The position numbers were made by a program, and so were the translations under genes. From Actinomycetota bacterium (GTDB lineage Bacteria; Actinomycetota; Thermoleophilia; Gaiellales; Gaiellaceae), in assembly GCA_005883355.1 (NCBI GenBank), contig VAXG01000029.1, positions 14,445 through 55,399 on the forward strand: a stretch of DNA of 40,955 nt, in the 5' to 3' direction. The notes under the pieces are model-generated. The model had not been told where the DNA came from, did no database searches, and saw only the letters and a list, made by a program, of their open reading frames with translations. Below, piece by piece: positions 1 to 6,620 of this stretch (positions are counted from its first letter, which is position 1; every line of letters starts with the position of its first letter).

Positions 1-172
1 CGTCGTCCATCGAGACGGGCACCGAAACGACGAGCGCCTTCTTGCATTCCTGGAGGACGTTCACGAGGTTGGGATTGATCGCGAACGTATCGGCGACCTT
101 CCTCAGCTGGGACTTCGCGATCTCGTAGGGGTTCTCGCGAAGGTGCGAGACGGGCGCGTCGACGGTGGTCAC
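1..172 (-). CDS. gdhA: Glu/Leu/Phe/Val dehydrogenase, N-terminal fragment
   Basis: Only the first 57 codons lie in the window; the gene runs off the left edge. It starts at a GTG (170-172) five bases after a strong Shine-Dalgarno AAAGGAG. The translation contains NPYEIAKSQLRKVAD and then ECKKALVVSVPVSMDD, the characteristic entry into the dimerisation domain of the glutamate dehydrogenase family, which interconverts glutamate and 2-oxoglutarate using NAD(P)H. The catalytic lysine and the Rossmann domain are outside the window, so glutamate versus leucine or valine specificity cannot be decided; glutamate is most likely from the N-terminal sequence. It is on the same strand as the subtilase gene, 58 bases downstream of that gene's stop, but its own strong ribosome site does not require co-transcription. 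Confidence 0.85.
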   Translation of the reverse strand, partial: MTTVDAPVSHLRENPYEIAKSQLRKVADTFAINPNLVNVLQECKKALVVSVPVSMDD

Positions 173-230
173 GTCAGCTCCTTTTTCCGCGCAAATGGGA
201 ACATTTTCGGCTGGGCCAAGCTCGGCGAGC

Positions 231-2810
231 CTACTTGATCGTGAAACCGACCGTGCGGACCGTCGGCGGCCCGGCATCCGTCGCGAAGGCGACCAACCTG
301 AGCTGATAATCGCCGCTTCCGAGTACGGAGCCTGTCGGGTCGCGACCGGTCACCCCGAACGAGTAGCGACCCGGCAGCACGTCGCGGAGGCGCGCAAGGA
401 GTCCGATGCGGCCGCGGTCGCGGCTCCACAGTTCGAGGTCGAGGCGGGACAGCGGCAGCACGTCGGGCTCGCCGGCCGCACGCCGGACCGAGCCCGCGAC
501 GAAGCTCAGCAGCGCAGGTGCGGCATCCGAGGGCGAGAACGCGTGCGTCGAAAGGCGAACGGAGCCGAGGCCCGCGGGGACGCGTGGCCCGAACGTAATC
601 GTCCACGGCACGCGGATTTCTCTGCCCGCGGCCGGCGTGACGATTACGACGCCCTCCGCGGGCGCCGTGCCCACGAGCTTGCTCGTCACTCGCGCGCGAA
701 CCTGGACCCGGATCGATGTTCCGGGATCGAGCGACACATGCTGCGGGCTGAGCTTGAATTGAAGCGAGGCGGCTCCCTCGCGAGAGACACGGGCGTCGAG
801 CGAGAGGATGAGTCGGCGGAAGGACACGTTCCGGAGGACGAATTCCTGATTTTCCGTGTGCCAGTTTCGGCTGCCGGCTCGGCCGAGAGCAAGCGATGCG
901 GGGCTCGCGCCGACCTCGGTGGCGGTCGCACCCCCGAGGTCGATCAGTCCCACTCCTTGCGCCGTGACCGGATCGTCGGGAAGCGGTCGTGCCGCGCCCA
1001 CGAGCAGGCTCTTCAGCGCATCCGCGTCGAGATACGGGCGCGCCTGTGCTAGGAGCGCGGCCGACCCGGCGACGAGCGCCGCCGCCGCGCTGGTCCCGTT
1101 GACGGTGCCATAGCGAGCGGAGCCGTCGGCGTTGGCTCCCGGCTCGGCTGTCTCGAGTGCGACACCGGGCGCGACGACCTCCGGCTTCACGCGTCCGTCG
1201 AATGCCAGTCCTGTCGACGAGAAGCCCATCACTCTCCCCTCGCCTGCATTCGACTCGGTGTGCACTGCGCCGAGCGAGAGGGTTGTCTGCACCCCGCTGC
1301 GAATTCTGTCCAGGAGCGCATGTGCGACGTCAACGGGAACGGACACCGCCGGTATCGGAGTGCGCTCGTCGAGCCCGATCCCGCCCGCCGGAAGATCCGC
1401 GCCGTAGAACAGCACCGCGACGGCTCCTGCCTGAGCCGCGTTCGCGACCGCTCCATTCGGATCGATTCCGGCAGGGACGAGCGCCGCGCGGCCGGCGACG
1501 AGGCTGGAGCCGCGGCGATCGAAGAAGTCGAGCAGCGGGACGGCTCCTTGATAGCCGGCGGGCTCGGTCGTCTGCGATCTCGGCCCACCGATGCCGACGT
1601 CGAGCGGCCGCGTCGGCGTGACCGCTCCTGCAAGTGGTCGCATCGCGTCGAGCTCGACGCGAAGTCCTGCGCGCAGCACGACACGCACCTGGCCGAAGCG
1701 TGGTCGTAGGTCCACCGCACCGACCGTCAACACCGCCGGCGACCCTCCTGGGCCCGCGACGCTGCCATACCCGGGTCCGGCAGAGCCATCGTTCCCGGCG
1801 GGAGCGACGACGAGCGTGTCGAGTCGAGTGGCACCGGCGGCGGCAAGTGCAAGGGGCCCGTCGGCAAATCCCGCGAACGGCTCCCCGACGCCTATCAGTG
1901 CGACACGCGCGGCATCGTGAGCATCGCCGTCGCCGTTCGGGTCGACTGCACGTTCCAGCCCGGCGAGAACCTGATCCGTGCGTCCGTACACAGCCCAGTT
2001 CGCGCTCGCGTCTCGCTGCCACCCGGCGACGCGGATCGGGAGCACCGTCGCACCGGGCGCGACCCCCGCCAGGGCCCCGGGACCGCCGGAGCCGACGAGC
2101 AGGCCCGCCATCTCGGTTCCGTGCCGCTCGAGCTGCGCAGGCTCATCAGGTCGCGCAGCGGCCAGCGCGCCGGCCTCGCCACCGACGATGTCGATGCCAC
2201 TCGCGACACGGCCGCGCAGGAAGGGCTGAGCGCGATCGACCCCCGTGTCGAGTAATGCGATCGTCACGCCGCGGCCGTCCTTGTCGGAAAGCCCGATGTT
2301 GGGGCGCTCGCCGAACGGGGAGCTCGTCAGGAGTCCGGAGCTGAGCGAAGCCGGATACGCGGCGCGAACCGGATAGACGCCCGCGACCTCCGGGGCACGT
2401 TCGAGCAGCGCGATGCCCCGCGCGTCGAACGCCGCCGAGAAACCGTTGACGGTGCGTGTGTAACTGAACTCGGGCTGGACGATGACGCCCTGGACGCGCA
2501 GGCGCGCGACGAGCAGCTTTTGCGACGAGAGGGCGGTCTGCATCCATCGGCGCTCCTCTTCGTCCGTGGCCAGGCCTCCGACACGGCCGACGCGATCGGC
2601 TAAGGCCGGTGTCTTCAGCAGGACGATGACCCGCTGGCCGACCGCGACGCGCGGACGTTGTGCGCCTGCTAGCCCCTGCCAGCTCGGCTCGCCCTGCTGG
2701 ACGACGCCCTTGCTGCCACCTCCTGCGGCAATGAGGACCCCAGTGACGACGACCGCAAGAGCCGCAAGCACCAGGGCGTTGAACGGCTCACGCGGTGGAC
2801 GCGTAGGCAT
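231..2810 (-). CDS. Secreted subtilisin-like serine protease (S8) with PA insert
   Basis: About 859 residues. A basic start followed by a hydrophobic segment (residues 9-30) gives export or an N-terminal anchor. Residues about 52-150 resemble the I9 propeptide. The catalytic triad is visible: Asp188 in ALLDTGVD, His230 in RHGTEMAGLL, Ser574 in VNGTSAAAALVAGSAALL, with oxyanion Asn340 in PAGNDG. Residues about 370-515, between Asn340 and the catalytic Ser, look like a PA (protease-associated) insert. The last about 250 residues are beta-rich with no catalytic motif. I chose the ATG at 2808-2810; a TTG nine bases upstream is also open. Neither has a clear ribosome site, and the gene overlaps the end of tsaD by 23 bases, so it is probably translated by coupling. 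Its substrate cannot be inferred. Confidence 0.88.
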   Translation of the reverse strand: MPTRPPREPFNALVLAALAVVVTGVLIAAGGGSKGVVQQGEPSWQGLAGAQRPRVAVGQRVIVLLKTPALADRVGRVGGLATDEEERRWMQTALSSQKLLVARLRVQGVIVQPEFSYTRTVNGFSAAFDARGIALLERAPEVAGVYPVRAAYPASLSSGLLTSSPFGERPNIGLSDKDGRGVTIALLDTGVDRAQPFLRGRVASGIDIVGGEAGALAAARPDEPAQLERHGTEMAGLLVGSGGPGALAGVAPGATVLPIRVAGWQRDASANWAVYGRTDQVLAGLERAVDPNGDGDAHDAARVALIGVGEPFAGFADGPLALAAAGATRLDTLVVAPAGNDGSAGPGYGSVAGPGGSPAVLTVGAVDLRPRFGQVRVVLRAGLRVELDAMRPLAGAVTPTRPLDVGIGGPRSQTTEPAGYQGAVPLLDFFDRRGSSLVAGRAALVPAGIDPNGAVANAAQAGAVAVLFYGADLPAGGIGLDERTPIPAVSVPVDVAHALLDRIRSGVQTTLSLGAVHTESNAGEGRVMGFSSTGLAFDGRVKPEVVAPGVALETAEPGANADGSARYGTVNGTSAAAALVAGSAALLAQARPYLDADALKSLLVGAARPLPDDPVTAQGVGLIDLGGATATEVGASPASLALGRAGSRNWHTENQEFVLRNVSFRRLILSLDARVSREGAASLQFKLSPQHVSLDPGTSIRVQVRARVTSKLVGTAPAEGVVIVTPAAGREIRVPWTITFGPRVPAGLGSVRLSTHAFSPSDAAPALLSFVAGSVRRAAGEPDVLPLSRLDLELWSRDRGRIGLLARLRDVLPGRYSFGVTGRDPTGSVLGSGDYQLRLVAFATDAGPPTVRTVGFTIK

Positions 2811-3756
2811 CGAGGCCAAGATAGCCGGGATAGTGGATGGGGTTGGAGAACCGCGCAGCCGAGGCGATCATGGCCGCGTTGTCCGTGCAGAGCGCGAGTG
2901 GCGCGGCCCTGGCTTCAGCCAGAGCGGCCCTCAGCTCGGAGTTCGCAGCAACGCCCCCTACCACAGCGATCCTGGTCGCTCCGATCTGCTCCGCGGCTTG
3001 TCGTGTCCGCTCCACGAGCGCCCGGACGATTGCGCGCTGATAGCTCGCGGCCAGATCGGCTCGGCGGCGTTCGCCCTCTTCAGCCGTCAGTTTCCTGACG
3101 GCGTACAAGAGGGCGGTCTTCAGACCGGAGAAGGAAAAGTCGAGCCCCGGGACGCGCGCAACGGGAAATGCGTATGCGCTCGGGTCGCCATTGCGAGCGA
3201 CGTGGTCGAGCTCGGCGCCTCCGGGATAGCCGAAGCCGAGGAGGCGCGCTCCCTTGTCGAATGCCTCTCCCGCTGCGTCGTCGAGCGTGGCGCCGAGCAC
3301 GCGGGGTTTGCCGTTGCGCTCCTGGACGTCGAGCAGCATCGTATGGCCACCGCTCGCCAGCAAACACAGGAACGGCGGCTCGACTGGATCCGGCTCGAGA
3401 TAGAGCGACGCGACATGGCCTTGCAGATGGTCGACCGCCGCGAGAGGCAGCCGCCGCGCCCAGGCGATCGCCTTGGCGGCGGCGACACCGACCAGGAGCG
3501 CACCGATCAGCCCGGGTCCCGCCGTCACTCCGACGAGGTCGACGTCGTCGAGCGTGGTCCCCGAATCGCGCAGGGCCTCCTGCACGACCGGCGTGACCAG
3601 CTCGAGGTGGCGACGCGACGCCACCTCCGGCACGACACCGCCGTAACGGGCGTGCAGATCAGCTTGCGACGAGACGACGTTCGAGAGGATCCGCCCATCC
3701 GGTGTGATCACCGCCGCGGCGGTCTCGTCGCAGGAAGTTTCGATCCCCAGGATCAT
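2788..3756 (-). CDS. tsaD: tRNA N6-adenosine threonylcarbamoyltransferase TsaD
   Basis: 322 residues, close to the usual 335-345. TsaD transfers the threonylcarbamoyl group from TC-AMP to A37 of ANN-decoding tRNAs, together with TsaB and TsaE, in the cytoplasm. Visible marks: MILGIETSCDETA at the N-terminus (ASKHA phosphate-1 motif), the metal ligands His110 and His114 in VDHLQGHVASL, FSGLKTALLY, VVGGVAANSELR, and the late metal-binding Asp292 in LCTDNAAMIAS. In many high-GC Gram-positives tsaD directly follows tsaE-tsaB-rimI. Here a nuclease gene on the other strand (3826-4245) separates it from rimI, so it must have its own promoter, in the 69 bases before 3756 or inside the nuclease gene. 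The start follows no strong Shine-Dalgarno. Confidence 0.97.
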   Translation of the reverse strand: MILGIETSCDETAAAVITPDGRILSNVVSSQADLHARYGGVVPEVASRRHLELVTPVVQEALRDSGTTLDDVDLVGVTAGPGLIGALLVGVAAAKAIAWARRLPLAAVDHLQGHVASLYLEPDPVEPPFLCLLASGGHTMLLDVQERNGKPRVLGATLDDAAGEAFDKGARLLGFGYPGGAELDHVARNGDPSAYAFPVARVPGLDFSFSGLKTALLYAVRKLTAEEGERRRADLAASYQRAIVRALVERTRQAAEQIGATRIAVVGGVAANSELRAALAEARAAPLALCTDNAAMIASAARFSNPIHYPGYLGLDAYASTA

Positions 3757-3812
3757 GCGCGTTCGCTTCGCGAAGGCGCCAACTGGTTACAGACACGGCG
3801 CAGACTTCGCGT

Positions 3813-3818
3813 TAACTT
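3813..3818 (+). promoter_or_regulatory. -10-like hexamer of the ERCC4 nuclease gene
   Basis: TAACTT (form TANNNT) ends seven bases before the GTG at 3826, with no Shine-Dalgarno in between. Transcription would begin at or within a base or two of the start codon, giving a leaderless mRNA. No convincing -35 is visible. This spacing supports GTG 3826 as the start. Confidence 0.4.
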
Positions 3819-3825
3819 TGTCCCC

Positions 3826-4245
3826 GTGCCTCCGGTTCCCATTCGAGCCGACGTATTTGAGAGACGCAGCGAAATCCCCCGGTTCCTCGGAGAACTCGGC
3901 GCATTAGTTCGCATGGAACGGCTTCCGGTCGGTGATTACGACGTTGGGGGCAACACGCTCGTGGAACGGAAGAGCGTTCTCGATCTGCACAGCTGTCTCG
4001 TGACGGGACGTTTGTGGACTCAAATCGGAAACCTGCGAAAAGAAGCTCGATATCCCTTTCTCTTAGTCGAGGGCCGAGACATCGATCATGGTCCCCTCTC
4101 GCCCTCTTCCCTACGCGGGGCATGTCTGTCAGCGATGCGTCTCGGCATCAGGTTCATTCAGACAAAGAACCAACGCGACTCAGCACTCTGGATGTACAGG
4201 TTGGCGACATTGTGTCAGCGCCGCCCTGGTCCACATGCCAGCTAG
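3826..4245 (+). CDS. Stand-alone XPF/ERCC4-family nuclease domain protein
   Basis: 139 residues consisting of one ERCC4 nuclease domain, the fold used by XPF, Mus81 and archaeal Hef to cut branched or flap DNA. The diagnostic motif GDx(n)ERKx3D is complete: Gly36-Asp37 in VGDYDVGG, Glu47-Arg48-Lys49 in LVERKSVLD and Asp53. It is followed by GRLWTQI, as in eukaryotic XPF, and by the core strand YPFLLVEG. There is no helicase part and no C-terminal helix-hairpin-helix pair, so DNA targeting must come from elsewhere or from a homodimer. The open frame continues far upstream, but only as the antisense of tsaD; similarity begins at the GTG 3826. By hand count 3841-4080 is about 56% GC, against about 70% in neighbouring tsaD, which suggests acquisition by transfer. 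Its stop overlaps the rimI stop by four bases. Confidence 0.85.
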   Translation: MPPVPIRADVFERRSEIPRFLGELGALVRMERLPVGDYDVGGNTLVERKSVLDLHSCLVTGRLWTQIGNLRKEARYPFLLVEGRDIDHGPLSPSSLRGACLSAMRLGIRFIQTKNQRDSALWMYRLATLCQRRPGPHAS

Positions 4246-4730
4246 TCGCTCGCAGCATCGCTGCGAGCGACAGGATCTCGCCACATGATCAACGCGTCTT
4301 CACGATTATCGGTGTAGTAGCCGCGTCTGACTCCGCGCGCTTTGAAGCCGGCCTGTTCGTACAGCTTGATCGCTACGTCGTTCGACACCCTGACCTCCAG
4401 TGTGTACCCCCGACGCGTTTCTCCGCCGGTTAGCTCGAACAGCCGCTCGAGCAGTCCGCTGGCGACGCCCTTGCGCCGGTGTTCCGGCGCAACGGCAAGG
4501 TTCATCACGTGCCACGCATCGACGTAGCGCGAGATGATCAGATAGCCGAGTAAGTCGCGCGTGTCGGGCTCGAATGCGCCGAGGGAGATCGAGGACGGCT
4601 TGGCCAGCTCGCCCGCGAACATCGACCGCGACCAGGGCGTTGGATACGAATCGCGCTCGATCGTCTCGATCGCATTCAGGTCGCGCAGCTCGAGACGACG
4701 GAAGTCCACCCGATTCGCAGTCGTACTCAT
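4242..4730 (-). CDS. rimI: Ribosomal-protein-S18-alanine N-acetyltransferase-like GNAT protein
   Basis: 162 residues with the GNAT fold. The acetyl-CoA motif is clear (LAVAPEHRRKGVASGLLERL), preceded by the beta4 strand and followed by YTLEVRVSN and LYEQAGFK, which carry the Glu and Tyr used by RimI. RimI acetylates the N-terminal alanine of protein S18; RimI homologues in tsa clusters may have broader N-terminal substrates. The ATG overlaps the tsaB stop in ATGA, so translation is coupled. The 3' end overlaps the oppositely oriented nuclease gene by four bases, the point where the tsa operon is interrupted. Confidence 0.9.
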   Translation of the reverse strand: MSTTANRVDFRRLELRDLNAIETIERDSYPTPWSRSMFAGELAKPSSISLGAFEPDTRDLLGYLIISRYVDAWHVMNLAVAPEHRRKGVASGLLERLFELTGGETRRGYTLEVRVSNDVAIKLYEQAGFKARGVRRGYYTDNREDALIMWRDPVARSDAASD

Positions 4731-5320
4731 TTCCTTGTTTTATCAGCGTCGGGGACTCTCAGGTACATCGGCTCCACGGCTTCGGCCGGCCCGAAGTCCC
4801 GAGCCAACTGCGCATGGAACCGCGCCCGGGGGACGTGACGCTCGTCCTGGTCAGCCGGAATCTCGGCCCCGGCAGCTTCCAGAACCGACCGGTAGCGGAC
4901 GGCGCCGCTGCCCACGCAGAGCGTTCCGGGAGACGGCCGAAGCTCTGCTGGCGCCAGAACGCGGGGCTCGTCCTCGAGCACGAAAACCTCGCCGCGCCTG
5001 GCATCCACGACGGGCAGGGCACCTAGAGCGCCGGCGGCGAGGGCGTCGAGCGTGGAGACGCCGGCCACCGGTACGCCAAGGGCGAGCGCAAGCCCACGCG
5101 CGGTCGCGAGCCCGATGCGAACGCCGGTGAAGCTCCCCGGGCCGATCCCGACCGCGATTCCTTCGAGCTCGCGGGTGTGAGCGCCTGCCTGACGCAACAA
5201 GGCGTCGATGTCCTCGAGCACCGTTACAGCGCGGGACCTCCGCTCTCCCAACACCTCTCCGTCGGAGACCAGCGCGCTCGTCGCGACATCAGTCGCCGTG
5301 TCGAAGGCCAGGATGAGCAT
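4727..5320 (-). CDS. tsaB: tRNA t6A biosynthesis protein TsaB
   Basis: 197 residues, somewhat short for the family. TsaB is the non-catalytic partner of TsaD in the threonylcarbamoyl transfer complex. It has the ASKHA N-terminus MLILAFDTATDVATSALV and the family signature GIAVGIGPGSFTGVRIGLATARGLALAL, then VVDARRGEVF, whereas the metal ligands of TsaD are absent as expected. The start is the ATG at 5318-5320, since similarity begins exactly there although the frame is open further upstream. It overlaps the end of tsaE by 32 bases and the start of rimI by four. Confidence 0.94.
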   Translation of the reverse strand: MLILAFDTATDVATSALVSDGEVLGERRSRAVTVLEDIDALLRQAGAHTRELEGIAVGIGPGSFTGVRIGLATARGLALALGVPVAGVSTLDALAAGALGALPVVDARRGEVFVLEDEPRVLAPAELRPSPGTLCVGSGAVRYRSVLEAAGAEIPADQDERHVPRARFHAQLARDFGPAEAVEPMYLRVPDADKTRK

Positions 5321-5726
5321 CGTCCCGAATCGTGACAAGCCTCTGCCCTTCTTCGTCGCCGTGCTCGAGCCGCACCTCGACGCGCGGCTTCGGCAGGACG
5401 CCCTCTCCCGCCTCTGGCCACTCGACGAAGACGACCGCGTCCTCGAAGTACGGCTCGAGGTCCCCCCACTCCGCCGCAGAAACACCGCGAAAGCGAAAGA
5501 GGTCGAGATGGGACACGTCGACGCGCCCCTTGTACCGGTGACCGATGGTGTACGTGGGGCTGGTGACCGCTCCTTCGACGCCGAGAGCCCGGCAGGCACC
5601 GCGGACGAACGTCGTCTTGCCCGATCCGAGCTCGCCCGAGACCGTCACGACGTCGCCCGGCCGGAGATCTGCGGCAAGCCTCGCGGCGACCTCTTCCGTC
5701 TCTTCCGGCGAACGGGTTTCGATCAG
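5289..5726 (-). CDS. tsaE: tRNA t6A biosynthesis ATPase TsaE, apparent CTG start
   Basis: 145 residues if started at CTG 5724-5726. TsaE is the P-loop ATPase that resets the TsaBD complex. Seen: Walker A GELGSGKTTFVRG (residues 31-43), SPTYTI, HLDLFR, and the late FVEWPE signature. The frame contains no ATG, GTG or TTG in the codons just before the conserved N-terminal segment LIETRSPEETEEVA. The next standard start is the GTG at 5648, only four codons before the P-loop, which would remove the first strand and helix. The CTG overlaps the TGA of the upstream uracil glycosylase gene (CTGA), an arrangement analogous to ATGA coupling, so CTG initiation is my preferred reading. Confidence 0.9.
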   Translation of the reverse strand: MIETRSPEETEEVAARLAADLRPGDVVTVSGELGSGKTTFVRGACRALGVEGAVTSPTYTIGHRYKGRVDVSHLDLFRFRGVSAAEWGDLEPYFEDAVVFVEWPEAGEGVLPKPRVEVRLEHGDEEGQRLVTIRDDAHPGLRHGD

Positions 5727-6382
5727 AAAAGCCCGAGCTGCACGGCGGGCTCTGCCCCAATCGGGGCAACGTAGACGGGCTCCGGCGGAGGAACCTCGCG
5801 GCCCATCAGCTCGGGCAGCCTCGCGAAGTCCGACTTGAGCACCTCGAGCATGCGCGGTGTGTACAGCGCGGCCGCCGGGTGATAGATCGGGTAGAGCAGC
5901 ACACGACGTCCGCCGAGCGTCACCTCCTGCTCCTGACCGTGGACGCGTGTGATCCCGGTCGGCCGGCCCGAGAGCAGCTTCGTCGCGAAGTTCCCGAGCG
6001 TCGCCACCACGCGCGGATCGATCAACTCGATCTGCCGCCAGAGATGCGACTCGCACGCCTGGATTTCTTCGGGGAGCGGATCGCGGTTGCCGGGAGGTCG
6101 GCACATCAGAACATTCGCGATGTACACCTCTTCGCGCGAAAGCCCGATGCCTGCGAGCAGTTGCTCGAGTAGCTTTCCGGCCGCGCCCACGAACGGCACT
6201 CCTTGCTTGTCCTCGTGGAAGCCGGGCGCCTCGCCGACGAACATCAGGTCGGAGTTGGGATCGCCGGCACCGAAGACCACCTGAGTGCGGCCCCCGGCGA
6301 GCGCGCACTTGGTGCAGCCCGCAACCATCTCGCCGAACGCGCGCAGCTCGTCGGCTCGGGTCAGCTCAGTGACCGCAGCCAC
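5723..6382 (-). CDS. udgA: Type-4 (Fe-S) uracil-DNA glycosylase
   Basis: About 219 residues. It removes uracil from DNA at the start of base-excision repair. The four Fe-S cysteines of family 4 are present: Cys23 and Cys26 (GCTKCAL), Cys94 (VLMCRPPGNRDP) and Cys110 (EEIQACESHL). So are the motif-1 segment GEAPGFHEDKQGVPFVG and the motif-2 segment YPIYHPAAAL. The frame is open upstream, but that part only mirrors the zinc-ribbon gene. I chose the GTG at 6380-6382, which overlaps that gene's 3' end by 17 bases; a CTG at 6364 is the alternative. It heads a chain of overlapping genes continuing to tsaE, tsaB and rimI. Confidence 0.93.
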   Translation of the reverse strand: MAAVTELTRADELRAFGEMVAGCTKCALAGGRTQVVFGAGDPNSDLMFVGEAPGFHEDKQGVPFVGAAGKLLEQLLAGIGLSREEVYIANVLMCRPPGNRDPLPEEIQACESHLWRQIELIDPRVVATLGNFATKLLSGRPTGITRVHGQEQEVTLGGRRVLLYPIYHPAAALYTPRMLEVLKSDFARLPELMGREVPPPEPVYVAPIGAEPAVQLGLF

Positions 6383-6575
6383 AGCTTCCGCCGCAACAGC
6401 CGCCGCCACTCGTGAATGCGCCGGCCTGCCCGGCGGTGCCGACCATCGAGAACGTCGAGAGCTGCCGGGCGACCTTGGTCGCGCCGCATCCCGGGCACGC
6501 AACCACCTGATCTCCCCGGACGAGCTCCTCGAAGTGCTCCTCGCACTTCATGCAGACGTACTCGTACATCGGCAT
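6366..6575 (-). CDS. FmdB-type zinc-ribbon protein with Cys-rich tail
   Basis: 69 residues. The start MPMYEYVCMKCEEHFEE is the hallmark of the FmdB/CxxC regulatory domain. Two CxxC knuckles (Cys8/Cys11 and Cys27/Cys30) would bind one zinc. The tail is rich in glycine and cysteine (CCGGSCGCGH, Cys60, 61, 65, 67) and may bind a second metal. The precise role is unknown; the name derives from a regulator of formamidase genes. It is the first gene of the chain leading to udgA and the tsa genes and has its own leaderless-looking promoter (6585-6590). Confidence 0.85.
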   Translation of the reverse strand: MPMYEYVCMKCEEHFEELVRGDQVVACPGCGATKVARQLSTFSMVGTAGQAGAFTSGGGCCGGSCGCGH

Positions 6576-6584
6576 CGCTCGGGC

Positions 6585-6590
6585 AGTTTA
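6585..6590 (-). promoter_or_regulatory. -10-like hexamer TAAACT of the zinc-ribbon gene
   Basis: On the minus strand TAAACT stands nine bases before the ATG of the FmdB-type gene, with no Shine-Dalgarno between. The same hexamer at the same distance precedes uvrA. This is a likely promoter for the whole FmdB-udgA-tsaE-tsaB-rimI chain with a nearly leaderless mRNA. No clear -35 is seen. Confidence 0.45.
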
Positions 6591-6620
6591 GGGAAGGTGC
6601 CGGACGGGCGGCAAACGGGA

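Noticed and set aside
3758-3780. Palindrome CTTCGCGAAG between tsaD and the nuclease gene as an operator or attachment site
   Set aside because: Only 10 bp, common in such GC-rich DNA, and no second copy at the other side of the nuclease gene was seen.
2482-3825. Upstream extension of the ERCC4 nuclease frame
   Set aside because: It is the antisense of tsaD and the subtilase gene; nuclease similarity begins only at about 3830.
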